DNA of 9,950 nt from an uncultured Clostridia bacterium (GCA_947381875.1 CANCXY010000119.1:1-9950), one strand, 5' to 3'. Shown: positions 1 to 6,142, numbered from the stretch's first letter. Program-made: numbers and translations. The notes: generated by a model not told the origin, from the letters alone.

Positions 1-55
1 GGCAAGCCCCCCTTTGGAAACCCATCACGCGCGGCAATTTCATTGCCGCGCACCC
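1..55 (-). repeat. Hairpin-array repeat, copy A (truncated by window edge)
   Basis: This is the reverse-oriented end of the same dispersed element seen at 215-298, 4524-4640, 8862-9003 and 9876-9950. Read on the minus strand it gives GGGTGCGCGG at the outer end, a 10-bp perfect stem (arms 29-38 GCGCGGCAAT and 42-51 ATTGCCGCGC, 3-nt loop), then the shared GTGATGGGTTTCCAAAGG block. It is nearly identical to 8861-8905, but one stem pair is exchanged (G-C here, A-T there). The rest of the element lies left of the window. Confidence 0.85.
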
Positions 56-150
56 CCGATTTCCGGGCTTCTTTGACTATATACAGGTTATAGTATACAA
101 CCTTCCGCCTCTAAAAAGCAATGAAAACCGCAAAAATTTCTGTTTTTTCA

Positions 151-193
151 CACAGAAGGCGGGAAACCCTTTTTTCGGTTTCCCGCCTCTGTG
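151..193 (-). terminator. Strong hairpin downstream of potD, possible transcription end
   Basis: Arms CACAGA + GGCGGGAAACC (151-168, one bulged A at 157) and GGTTTCCCGCC + TCTGTG (177-193) pair over 17 bp around an 8-nt loop. It lies about 105 nt past the potD stop codon on the minus strand, so it could end or protect the pot transcript. No uridine tract follows directly on the minus strand; a short T run appears about 12 nt later. It is therefore not a textbook intrinsic terminator. The plus strand has no T tract after it either. Confidence 0.4.
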
Positions 194-214
194 CCAAGGT
201 CAACCATATTCGGA

Positions 215-298
215 CAAGATGGGATTCCAAAGGGGCGCGCCCCTTTGGCGGAGTCCAGAGGCGGAGCCTCTGGGCAGGTTTGGGCGGCAGCCCAACAA
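215..298 (+). repeat. Hairpin-array repeat, copy B, abutting potD stop
   Basis: Three consecutive perfect hairpins are joined by short conserved linkers: arms CCAAAGGGGC/GCCCCTTTGG (227-236, 239-248), CCAGAGGC/GCCTCTGG (255-262, 266-273), and TTGGGC/GCCCAA (280-285, 290-295). The linker GATGGGATT precedes the first, CGGAGT separates the first two, and GCAGGT precedes the third. The element ends 3 nt from the potD stop codon (299-301 on the minus strand), so the pot transcript runs straight from the coding region into the TTGGGC hairpin. Confidence 0.9.
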
Positions 299-1519
299 TC
301 ATATCTGTTTTTTCCTGCGCCGCATGGCTTTTCGCCAGTAGCCGAAAATGGCCAGCGCCAGCATCACGGCCATAATCACCGGCATCATCCAGCCGCCGCC
401 TGTGGCGTCGTAACTGCGCACGTCGCTCCACGCGCGGTCCATCGCGCTGTTCAGCTCATCGGGCAGGACATCCATCGTTTCGCACCGGCCTATCACGTCG
501 GCGGGGGGATACATCAGCTCGTTTTCCCGGTACTCCTCGCTCAGCAGGGGCGGTACGTCCGTGAGGGGGGAGGAATAGCAGATATACTCCGCGTTCGCCA
601 GCGCTACCTGTGTTTCACACATGAAGTTGATGAACATTTCGGCGGCTTCCCGGTTCCGGCTCCCTTTGGGGATGCACATCGCGTCAATATACAGATTCGT
701 GCCCTCCGGCGGCAGATAGAGCGCGAGATCGGGGTTATCCTCCATCATTGTCATGCCGTCGCCGACATAATAGGGGGCCAGCGCGGCCTCGCCGCCGCTC
801 ATTTTATCGAATACCTCGTCCATCACATAGCTCTGTACTACGGACTTCTGCTCCTTCAGCTTCTCCGCCGCTTGGTCGATCTCCGCCGTGGTGTGCGGGT
901 TGATGGAGTGGCCCAGAAGTTTTCCCGCGACGGCAAAGGCATCGCGGCTGTTGTTGAACATCAACACCTGTCCCGCGTAGCGCTCGTCCCATAGGATGCC
1001 CCACCCCTGCGAGAGATCGCCCTCGCTGACCATCGTCGTATTGTAGATAAGGCACACAAGCCCCCAGGTGTAAGCGACGCTGTATTTGTTTTCGGGGTCG
1101 AACGGGCGGGAGCGGTACGCCTCGCCGATCCCCGCCGCGTTGGGGATATTGCTTAAATCCAATTCCTCTAACATGCCCTCCGCTGCCATCTTGCCAATCA
1201 TATAGTCGCTGGGGATGATGATATCATAGCTCCCGCCGCCGCTTTTCAGCTTGGCGTACAGGCTTTCGTTCGTATCGTAGGTGGTATAGTTGACGCGGAT
1301 GCCCGTCAGGCGCTCAAATTCCTTGATAACGTCCATCGAACCATCCGTCCCGTTGGAGATATATTCGCCCCAGTTGTACACGTTCAGCGTGACATTCTGG
1401 TCCTGAAAACGCGTATAGTCATAGCCGGGCGCGACCTCCACCCCCTCGGCGGCGGCTATGGGCGCGCAGGAGAAGGCTACCGCCAAACAGAGCAGCAAAG
1501 CAAACCATTTCCGTTTCAT
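299..1519 (-). CDS. potD: Polyamine (spermidine/putrescine) ABC transporter substrate-binding protein
   Basis: The 406-residue product is the extracytoplasmic receptor that would deliver spermidine or putrescine to the PotBC permease. The N-terminus (MKRKWFALLL...) is a Sec signal peptide ending near AAA-E at residues 22-25. The mature part has PotD-type motifs: VYNWGEYI (48-54), YDTNESLYAKL (81-91), and SYDIIIPSDYM (98-107). The ATG overlaps the potC stop codon (ATGA), and a GGAGGAGGG ribosome site lies upstream inside potC. Oddities: Cys18 lacks a convincing lipobox (AFSC), and residues 378-394 form a hydrophobic helix followed by the basic tail WRKAMRRRKKQI. The protein thus appears tethered by a C-terminal membrane anchor instead of a lipid. 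Exact ligand preference among polyamines cannot be told from sequence. Confidence 0.93.
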   Translation of the reverse strand: MKRKWFALLLCLAVAFSCAPIAAAEGVEVAPGYDYTRFQDQNVTLNVYNWGEYISNGTDGSMDVIKEFERLTGIRVNYTTYDTNESLYAKLKSGGGSYDIIIPSDYMIGKMAAEGMLEELDLSNIPNAAGIGEAYRSRPFDPENKYSVAYTWGLVCLIYNTTMVSEGDLSQGWGILWDERYAGQVLMFNNSRDAFAVAGKLLGHSINPHTTAEIDQAAEKLKEQKSVVQSYVMDEVFDKMSGGEAALAPYYVGDGMTMMEDNPDLALYLPPEGTNLYIDAMCIPKGSRNREAAEMFINFMCETQVALANAEYICYSSPLTDVPPLLSEEYRENELMYPPADVIGRCETMDVLPDELNSAMDRAWSDVRSYDATGGGWMMPVIMAVMLALAIFGYWRKAMRRRKKQI

Positions 1520-2361
1520 CCCCTGCCCTCCTCCCGGCGCGCGGCACGGCGCAGACGGCGCTCCCGCGAGGAATCCACCGCGTTGGAGGCCAGGATAATC
1601 GCTAAGATGCCGACAAACAGGATTGTTGAAAGCGCGTTGATCTCCGGGCTTACACGCTTTTTTGTCATGCTGTAAATAGCGATCGGCAGTGTGGGAACAT
1701 TGCCGGAGGTAAAATAGGAAATGATGAAATCATCAATGGAATAGGTCAGACTAATCAGGAACGCGGAGAGGATTGCCGGGGCAAGCTGCGGCAGCACCAC
1801 CTTGAAAAACGCCTGGCGCGGGTTGCAGCCGAGGTCCAGCGCCGCGTCATACAGGGCGGGGTCAAGCTGGCGCAGCTTCGGCCCGACATTGAAGATCACA
1901 TAGGGCAGGCAGAAGGTGATATGCGCAATCAGCAGCGTGCCCATGCCAAAGAACGCCCATTCTGTACCCGTGAGCGATTCTATCCCCTGCCGGAACACGA
2001 CAAACAGCAGCATCAGGGAAACGCCTGTGATGATCTCCGGGTTTATAACGGGCACATAGCTCACGGCCATCACAACACCGCGGGCGCGCCGCCCCATGCC
2101 CTGGATGCCGATCGCCGCCAGCGTACCCACCAGCGTGGCGATAATGGCCGCCGCAAAGGCCAGCAGCATCGTTATGCCGAAACTTTTCAGCACCATTTCA
2201 TTGTGGAACAGGTTTTCATACCATTTGAGCGTAAAGCCCGTGAACACCGCGCGGCTCTTGCTCTCATTGAAGCTGAACGCCACCAGCACGGCGATAGGCA
2301 GATAGAGGAACCCAAACATGAACACCAGCCAGGCTGTCCGTAAAGCGCGGCGCATTTTCAT
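1516..2361 (-). CDS. potC: Polyamine ABC transporter permease PotC
   Basis: This 281-residue inner-membrane subunit forms half of the translocation pore for the polyamine importer. It has about six hydrophobic segments, the first at residues 10-30. The cytoplasmic EAA-type coupling loop, DAALDLGCN (172-180) followed by FFKVVLPQLAPAI, docks onto the PotA ATPase. The C-terminus is strongly basic (RERRLRRAARR). I chose ATG at 2361 because it overlaps the potB stop as ATGA and has GGAGG about 7 nt upstream. A longer frame reaching 2409 would extend deep into potB and has no support. Its own stop overlaps the potD start, so potBCD are probably translationally coupled. Confidence 0.93.
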   Translation of the reverse strand: MKMRRALRTAWLVFMFGFLYLPIAVLVAFSFNESKSRAVFTGFTLKWYENLFHNEMVLKSFGITMLLAFAAAIIATLVGTLAAIGIQGMGRRARGVVMAVSYVPVINPEIITGVSLMLLFVVFRQGIESLTGTEWAFFGMGTLLIAHITFCLPYVIFNVGPKLRQLDPALYDAALDLGCNPRQAFFKVVLPQLAPAILSAFLISLTYSIDDFIISYFTSGNVPTLPIAIYSMTKKRVSPEINALSTILFVGILAIILASNAVDSSRERRLRRAARREEGRG

Positions 2362-3167
2362 ACCATCGCCTCCATTTCCTCTGTGTCCGCCGTAGTAAAG
2401 CTCATGCACAGCAGCACAATCACCATCAGCATCAGGCTCATGGCGCTGCCCAGGTTATAGTTATAGCTGTTGCCGAGGAACTGCAGCTCGATTAAGTCGC
2501 CAATCAGCAGGTTGGAGCCGCCGCCCAGCATGCGGCTGATGATAAAGGTGGAAATACTGGGCACAAATACCATCGTGATACCCGTGGTGATGCCCGGCAT
2601 GGAGAGCGGCACCAGTACGCGCGCCACGACCTGGAACGTATTCGCGCCCAGGTCCTGCGCGGCCTCAATGACGCTCTGGTCGATTTTCACCATGATGGTA
2701 TAGAGCGGCAGCACCATATACGGCAGATAATTGTATACCATGCCCAGCACCACCGCGCCGGAGGTGTTGATCATCTGGAACGGCCCCAGCCCGAACAGAG
2801 AAAAAAAGCGGTTGAGCAGGCCGTTCAGCTCCAGCAGCGTCATCCAGGCATAGGTGCGCAGCAGAAAGTTCATCCACATCGGCAGCATAATGAGCATCTG
2901 CATCATGCGCTGCCGGGCGGGCGGCATGCGCGAGAGCAGGTAGCTGACGGGGAACGCCGCCGCCAGGCAAATCACAGTAGCCACAGCGGCCAGCACGATA
3001 CTGCGCGAAAACACCGTGGTATACGCGCCGAGGCTGGTGAGGTTGGCAAGTGTAAAACGCCCCTGCTTATCGGTGAACGCAAAGTAGATGACGATAGCGA
3101 GCGGCGCGGCGATAAACGCCGCCATCCAAACGAGGTAAGGCCCCGCAGTCCATCTTGTACGCTTCAT
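2358..3167 (-). CDS. potB: Polyamine ABC transporter permease PotB
   Basis: The 269-residue permease partners PotC. The N-terminal helix (residues 10-31, YLVWMAAFIAAPLAIVIYFAF) is followed by further hydrophobic segments near 57-78, 88-115, 138-160, 193-210 and 240-256. The EAA loop, EAAQDLGAN (168-176) with VLVPLSMPGI behind it, marks the ATPase contact. The start lies 4 nt past the potA stop, with AGGAGTGAGG as ribosome site overlapping the end of potA. The last residues (TADTEEMEAMV) are acidic, unlike the basic tail of PotC. Family and operon position make this call firm. Confidence 0.93.
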   Translation of the reverse strand: MKRTRWTAGPYLVWMAAFIAAPLAIVIYFAFTDKQGRFTLANLTSLGAYTTVFSRSIVLAAVATVICLAAAFPVSYLLSRMPPARQRMMQMLIMLPMWMNFLLRTYAWMTLLELNGLLNRFFSLFGLGPFQMINTSGAVVLGMVYNYLPYMVLPLYTIMVKIDQSVIEAAQDLGANTFQVVARVLVPLSMPGITTGITMVFVPSISTFIISRMLGGGSNLLIGDLIELQFLGNSYNYNLGSAMSLMLMVIVLLCMSFTTADTEEMEAMV

Positions 3168-3171
3168 GGCC

Positions 3172-4218
3172 TCACTCCTTTGTACGGTGCATGATATGGA
3201 TCTCGTCCGGCCCGATTGTCATGCCGATCAGCTCGCCAACTTGGGAAGCCTGCGTGGAATGGATAATCCATTCGCTGCCCGCCTGCCGGACGTGCATCTC
3301 ATAATGCACGCCCTTAAAGATCACGTTTTCCACCACGCCGGTCAACTGCCCCTGAATAGCCGGGACAACACGGATATCCTCCGGACGCACCACCACCTGC
3401 ACGATCTCGCGGCTGCCGAAGCCGGAATCCACGCAGGTAAACTCCTGCCCCGCGAACTCCACGCAGAAATCGCGCAGCATCACGCCGTCTAAGATATTGG
3501 ATTCACCGATAAAATCCGCCACAAAGGCGTTATTCGGTTCGTTGTAGATGTCCTGCGGCGTGCCGATCTGCTGGATGGCCCCCTTGTTCATCACGACAAC
3601 GGTATCCGACATCGTGAGAGCTTCCTCCTGGTCGTGCGTGACATAGACAAAGGTGATGGCAAGGCTCTGCTGGATACGCTTCAACTCAATCTGCATATCC
3701 TTGCGCAGTTTGAGGTCGAGCGCGCCGAGCGGCTCATCCAGCAACAGTACGCGCGGATGGTTCACCAGCGCCCGCGCAATGGCGACACGCTGCTGCTGGC
3801 CGCCGGAGAGCGCAGCGGTGTTGCGGTGTTCATACCCTTTCAGGCCCACCAGTTCCAGCATTTCGAGGCTGCGCGCGCGCACCTCCTTGTCCGGCAGCTT
3901 TTGCAGGCGCAGGCCGAACGCGACGTTGTCAAATACATCAAGATGCGGGAACAGCGCGTATTTCTGAAACACCGTGTTCACCTGCCGCTTATACGGCGGC
4001 ACGCGCGTAATATCCTTCCCCGCAAAAAACACGCTGCCTGCCTTCGGCTCTACAAATCCCCCGATCACGCGCAGCGTGGTCGTTTTGCCGCAGCCCGAAG
4101 GGCCTAACAGCGTGACAAATTCCTTATCATGGATATCCAGCGAAAGCCCGGCCAGAATAGGCTCCCCGTCAAAATCGACCACAATGTCCTTCAGCGCGAC
4201 AATGACCGTGCGGTCCAT
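3172..4218 (-). CDS. potA: Polyamine ABC transporter ATP-binding protein PotA
   Basis: This is the 348-residue cytoplasmic ATPase that powers PotBC. Visible motifs are Walker A GPSGCGKTT (39-47), Q-loop Gln85 (VFQKY), signature LSGGQQQR (138-145), Walker B VLLLDEP (157-163), and H-loop His195 (VTHDQEEAL). The remaining ~110 residues form the regulatory TOBE-like C-terminal region (VVVRPEDIRV is typical). ATG at 4218 is preferred to an in-frame GTG six bases upstream, because GGGAGGGG then sits about 7 nt away. It is the first gene of the operon. The close family of this ATPase also serves putrescine, iron and sulfate importers, but the potBCD neighbours settle the polyamine call. Confidence 0.95.
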   Translation of the reverse strand: MDRTVIVALKDIVVDFDGEPILAGLSLDIHDKEFVTLLGPSGCGKTTTLRVIGGFVEPKAGSVFFAGKDITRVPPYKRQVNTVFQKYALFPHLDVFDNVAFGLRLQKLPDKEVRARSLEMLELVGLKGYEHRNTAALSGGQQQRVAIARALVNHPRVLLLDEPLGALDLKLRKDMQIELKRIQQSLAITFVYVTHDQEEALTMSDTVVVMNKGAIQQIGTPQDIYNEPNNAFVADFIGESNILDGVMLRDFCVEFAGQEFTCVDSGFGSREIVQVVVRPEDIRVVPAIQGQLTGVVENVIFKGVHYEMHVRQAGSEWIIHSTQASQVGELIGMTIGPDEIHIMHRTKE

Positions 4219-4248
4219 TTCCACCCCTCCCTGTAAAATGGGAAGCGG

Positions 4249-4323
4249 CCAAAGCGAACCATTTTTGTATATTTCCCCGCCCCGCAGGCGGGGAAATATA
4301 CGGAAATATCTCCGCGGCTTTGG
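4249..4323 (-). repeat. Palindromic repeat family 2, copy 1, in the potA leader
   Basis: A perfect 15-bp stem has arms GTATATTTCCCCGCC (4267-4281) and GGCGGGGAAATATAC (4287-4301) with a 5-nt loop. An outer 7-bp pairing, CCAAAGC (4249-4255) with GCTTTGG (4317-4323), encloses it. Read on the minus strand the flanks GGAGATATTTCC and ACAAAAATG match those of copy 3 at 7022-7087, so the repeat is longer than the hairpin. It falls in the pot 5' untranslated region, about 30 nt upstream of the start. Confidence 0.85.
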
Positions 4324-4342
4324 ACGCTCCGTAAAATCTGTT

Positions 4343-4361
4343 CGTATGTGAAGAACATACG
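4343..4361 (-). promoter_or_regulatory. Inverted repeat at the pot transcription start (operator or leader hairpin)
   Basis: Arms CGTATGT (4343-4349) and ACATACG (4355-4361) pair perfectly around 5 nt. The predicted start of transcription (about 4361) lies at its edge. It could be a repressor site blocking the promoter or the first hairpin of the leader mRNA. No regulator gene is adjacent. Confidence 0.6.
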
Positions 4362-4367
4362 ATTGTT

Positions 4368-4396
4368 ATAATACGGGGTATCGCACAGTTTGTCAA
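4368..4396 (-). promoter_or_regulatory. Sigma-A-type promoter of the potABCD operon
   Basis: On the minus strand, TTGACA (4391-4396) and TATTAT (4368-4373) are separated by exactly 17 bp, 5 of 6 and 6 of 6 matches to consensus boxes. Transcription would start near 4361, giving a leader of about 143 nt before potA. Confidence 0.88.
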
Positions 4397-4398
4397 TC

Positions 4399-4435
4399 AT
4401 TTTTCGCAAAATTCCTGCAAATTTCTTTGAATTTC
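4399..4435 (-). promoter_or_regulatory. Phased A/T tracts upstream of the pot promoter (UP element or bent DNA)
   Basis: ATTTTT (4399-4404), AATTC (4410-4414), AATTTC (4420-4425) and AATTTC (4430-4435) recur every 10 bp. They lie at about -40, -50, -60 and -70 from the pot start. Such phasing is known to curve DNA, and A/T-rich DNA here can bind the RNA polymerase alpha subunit. The assignment is by position and pattern only. Confidence 0.5.
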
Positions 4436-4482
4436 ATGGTTTTTCCATAGGCAAACCCAAAAAACACCTGTTTTCCTCCCAA

Positions 4483-4508
4483 ATCCTTTTGAATCCTTCC
4501 ATATCCTT
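4483..4508. repeat. Three direct ATCCTT repeats at exact 10-bp spacing
   Basis: ATCCTT occurs at 4483-4488, 4493-4498 and 4503-4508, with a 4-of-6 match at the next phased position (4473-4478). One-turn spacing suggests a possible array of protein-binding sites on one DNA face, upstream of the pot promoter. Chance in a pyrimidine-rich stretch is possible. Confidence 0.4.
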
Positions 4509-4523
4509 CACTTTTCCTGCCCG

Positions 4524-4640
4524 CCGCCCCCAGGGGCTCTGCCCCTGGACCTCGCCGGGCGCTGCCCGGACCTGCCAGAGGCTCTGCCTCTGGACTCCGC
4601 CAAAGGGGCACAGCCCCTTTGGAAACCCATCCTGTTCCAA
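4524..4640 (-). repeat. Hairpin-array repeat, copy C (four hairpins)
   Basis: Four hairpins stand in a row: CCAGGGGC/GCCCCTGG (4530-4548), CCGGGC/GCCCGG (4555-4569), CCAGAGGC/GCCTCTGG (4575-4593), and CCAAAGGGGC/GCCCCTTTGG (4600-4622). Each has a 3-nt loop (TCT, GCT, TCT, ACA). The linkers ACTCCG and ACCTG and the outer GAAACCCATC are the reverse complement of those in copies B and D. It lies between the divergent pot and feo-associated promoters. Confidence 0.9.
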
Positions 4641-4659
4641 AATTGATTGGTGCCGGGGC

Positions 4660-4688
4660 TTGACAAGGCAGGCGCGGTGTGGTATTAT
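4660..4688 (+). promoter_or_regulatory. Sigma-A-type promoter of the Cys-rich membrane peptide gene
   Basis: TTGACA (4660-4665), a 17-bp spacer and TATTAT (4683-4688) form a near-perfect vegetative promoter. Transcription would start near 4695, about 87 nt before the ATG at 4782. Confidence 0.88.
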
Positions 4689-4693
4689 ACATA

Positions 4694-4713
4694 TAGTTAG
4701 TATATGCTAACCA
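4694..4713 (+). promoter_or_regulatory. Palindromic operator at the start site, DtxR/IdeR-box-like
   Basis: Half sites TAGTTAGTA and TGCTAACCA match as an inverted repeat at 8 of 10 positions across 20 bp, with core GTTAG/CTAAC. The site covers the predicted start of transcription, where a repressor would block initiation. Its GTTAG...CTAAC core resembles boxes bound by DtxR/IdeR iron repressors. Since the gene served is of an iron-transport-associated family, iron-responsive repression is a reasonable inference. Confidence 0.55.
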
Positions 4714-4729
4714 CAAAATACAAATTTCG

Positions 4730-4757
4730 CTGTTCCCCGTCTCCGGGCGGGAAACAG
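4730..4757 (+). other. Leader hairpin before the Cys-rich peptide gene
   Basis: CTGTTCCCC (4730-4738) can pair with GGGAAACAG (4749-4757), with one mismatch. It lies in the 5' untranslated region, 11 nt before the AGGAG ribosome site (4768-4772). It faintly resembles repeat family 2 (CCCG...CGGGCGGG core), but the flanks do not match. Confidence 0.4.
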
Positions 4758-4781
4758 AAATACGGACAGGAGCGGGTTTTC

Positions 4782-4982
4782 ATGGGTACTTTTCTTACAG
4801 TCCTCATCGCCGGTATCATCGCGGCGGTATTTGCGGCCATTGTCGTTCAGAGCGTCCGGGCGCACAAGCGGGGCGGCGGGTGTTCCTGCGGGTGCGCGGG
4901 CTGTCCCAATTCCGGGCTGTGCCACGCGCAGAGCAGCGGACAGCAGCGCGCCAGTGTTCCGGGGGCCGCGCAGAGCAAGTAG
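4782..4982 (+). CDS. FeoB-associated-type Cys-rich membrane protein
   Basis: The 66-residue product has one N-terminal membrane helix (about residues 3-23, FLTVLIAGIIAAVFAAIVVQS). A basic stretch (RAHKR) follows, then a glycine/cysteine cluster with Cys34, 36, 38, 41 and 47 (GGGCSCGCAGC). This layout is that of the small FeoB-associated Cys-rich proteins usually found beside ferrous iron transporters; the role is unproven, possibly metal handling at the membrane. I chose ATG 4782 because AGGAG lies 9 nt upstream; an in-frame start at 4704 has no ribosome site and would begin inside the predicted operator. The tail after residue 48 (QSSGQQRASVPGAAQSK) is longer than is common for the family. 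No feoA or feoB is in the window. Confidence 0.75.
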   Translation: MGTFLTVLIAGIIAAVFAAIVVQSVRAHKRGGGCSCGCAGCPNSGLCHAQSSGQQRASVPGAAQSK

Positions 4983-5038
4983 CAAAAGCGGGGTACGGCT
5001 TCCGGGACATAAGATGCAACGGGAATACCCTGCGGCAG

Positions 5039-5084
5039 AAAAAACAGGCGCTGGACAGCCCGGCAAGGTGTCCAGCGCCTGTTT
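5039..5084 (-). terminator. Intrinsic terminator of the MerR gene, possibly bidirectional
   Basis: A perfect 16-bp stem has arms AAACAGGCGCTGGACA (5042-5057) and TGTCCAGCGCCTGTTT (5069-5084) with an 11-nt loop. On the minus strand the stem is followed by TTTTTT (5039-5044, overlapping the stem base), a proper terminator for the gene ending at 5092. For the plus-strand gene ending at 4982 the T tract is weak (GTTTCGG). Confidence 0.85.
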
Positions 5085-5091
5085 CGGCCCC

Positions 5092-6066
5092 TTATTTGCG
5101 ACGTTTGATAGGCAGCAGAAGGTCTACCTGGCCGTCAATGCCATTTTCCGGCCAGCCCATGTGGGAGCTGTAGACACTGTTCAGGTATTCTTCCATGCAG
5201 CCGCCCTGCGTTTTCCTGGCGGGATCCTGGTAATCCGCCTCATACGCCGGGTTTGTTTGGATCCATTCCTTGAAAAAGTTCCACTCATGAAAATCCGGGA
5301 AGTTAATCGTATAGGCCGCGTACATCCCGCCGGGGAAGTGTTTTTTTGTCAGCGGCACGGGCACTTCCATATCGTCGGGGATTGTCAGCCATTCCTCGTA
5401 GCCGTGCTGATCCTCTCCCGGTTCGGGGGCGGGATTGTTAAAGCCGAACAGGCGGGCATCGGGTTTCTTCTCATACAGCCCGGTGGAACGGATAAAGTTG
5501 TCCATCACTTCCCCTGCCGCTTCCTCCGGCGCGTCCCCGGCGCATTGATACGCCGCCACGGTGCAGGGGGGCAGGAGTACGATCCGAATGCCGCTCCCCT
5601 TTTCGGCCATCTCTTTTTCTGAACGCATTGCTTTTTCCTCCTTGAACTGATGTTTTTTCAGAGGCAGAGTTTCCGTCCATTCTTCGACCATGCTTTCCCG
5701 CATCAGCTCCGTGGGGCTTTGGCCGGTCGCGTCCTCGCACAGCAGCCGCAGCAATCCTTCCAGCCCCTTTTTCATAGCGCGGAGGGCCGCCTCGCCGTCG
5801 TCTATGCCGCGGATATGTGCCTGTAAGATGCGGATAGATTCTTCCTTGTCCCCATCTATCATGCGGCCAATCTCTTTCAGCGGTATCTGCAGCTTACGCA
5901 GAAAGAGGATCTGGCGCACCCTCTGCACGGCGTCCGCGTCGTATACGCGGTACGCATAGCCCTCCCTTCGTGCGCTTTCCAACAGCCCTGCCTGCTCATA
6001 ATATCGGAGCATCCTGGCGGAGACCTGAAACGCAGCTGATACTTCTCCGATTGTCATAAGATACAT
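5092..6066 (-). CDS. MerR-family regulator with GyrI-like effector-binding domain
   Basis: The 324-residue product begins with a MerR winged-helix DNA-binding domain: TIGEVSAAFQVSARMLRYYE (5-24), then the wing GYAYRVYDADAVQRV and helices through about 70. A coiled-coil-like helix (about 75-112) follows. From about 150 to the end is a GyrI-like small-molecule-binding domain (RLFGFNNPAP, GYEEWLTIPDD, and the terminal strand GQVDLLLPIK). This is the architecture of BmrR-type multidrug sensors; the ligand is unknown. ATG 6066 has GGAGG 8 nt upstream; ATG 6057 (MTIGEV) is an alternative. A longer frame to 6105 is ruled out because that codon lies inside the promoter spacer. No efflux pump is adjacent, so targets besides its own promoter are unclear. 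Confidence 0.88.
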   Translation of the reverse strand: MYLMTIGEVSAAFQVSARMLRYYEQAGLLESARREGYAYRVYDADAVQRVRQILFLRKLQIPLKEIGRMIDGDKEESIRILQAHIRGIDDGEAALRAMKKGLEGLLRLLCEDATGQSPTELMRESMVEEWTETLPLKKHQFKEEKAMRSEKEMAEKGSGIRIVLLPPCTVAAYQCAGDAPEEAAGEVMDNFIRSTGLYEKKPDARLFGFNNPAPEPGEDQHGYEEWLTIPDDMEVPVPLTKKHFPGGMYAAYTINFPDFHEWNFFKEWIQTNPAYEADYQDPARKTQGGCMEEYLNSVYSSHMGWPENGIDGQVDLLLPIKRRK

Positions 6067-6088
6067 CCTCTCAGCCTCCTTGCCCACG

Positions 6089-6119
6089 AGTATACAGTAC
6101 GACATCGTGTCGCAGTCAA
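6089..6119 (-). promoter_or_regulatory. MerR-type promoter with 19-bp spacer and central dyad
   Basis: On the minus strand, TTGACT (6114-6119) and TATACT (6089-6094) are 19 bp apart, the stretched spacing typical of promoters activated by MerR-family proteins. Inside the spacer is a perfect inverted repeat, CGACA/TGTCG (6100-6112, 3-nt centre). It lies directly upstream of the merR-type gene, so autoregulation is likely. The predicted start near 6082 leaves a leader of about 16 nt that just includes the ribosome site. Confidence 0.8.
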
Positions 6120-6142
6120 GAGGGTTTTTCAGAAATTTTTAT

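Noticed and set aside
73..99. Promoter TTGACT ... TATACA on the plus strand near the left edge
   Set aside because: The spacer is only 15 bp and no gene follows on the plus strand; the nearby frame at 121 lacks a ribosome site.
215..298. CRISPR-like array
   Set aside because: The units are different hairpins joined by constant linkers, not identical repeats with unique spacers of constant length.
191..994. Long plus-strand frame antisense to potD
   Set aside because: It is a shadow of the potD reading frame in GC-rich DNA: composition is odd (His/Arg/Ala-rich), there is no family resemblance and no ribosome site.
4219..4367. Known riboswitch in the pot leader
   Set aside because: I see no conserved core of a riboswitch class; the main fold is explained by a dispersed repeat.
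4390..4716. Open frames on both strands through the hairpin array between pot and the Cys-rich peptide gene
   Set aside because: Their peptides consist largely of translated repeat (for example PKGAVPLWRSPEAEPLAG), they have no ribosome sites, and they cross two strong promoters.
4830..5622. Plus-strand frame overlapping the Cys-rich peptide and the MerR gene
   Set aside because: It crosses the terminator at 5039-5084 and is antisense to a clear MerR protein; there is no domain and no start signal.
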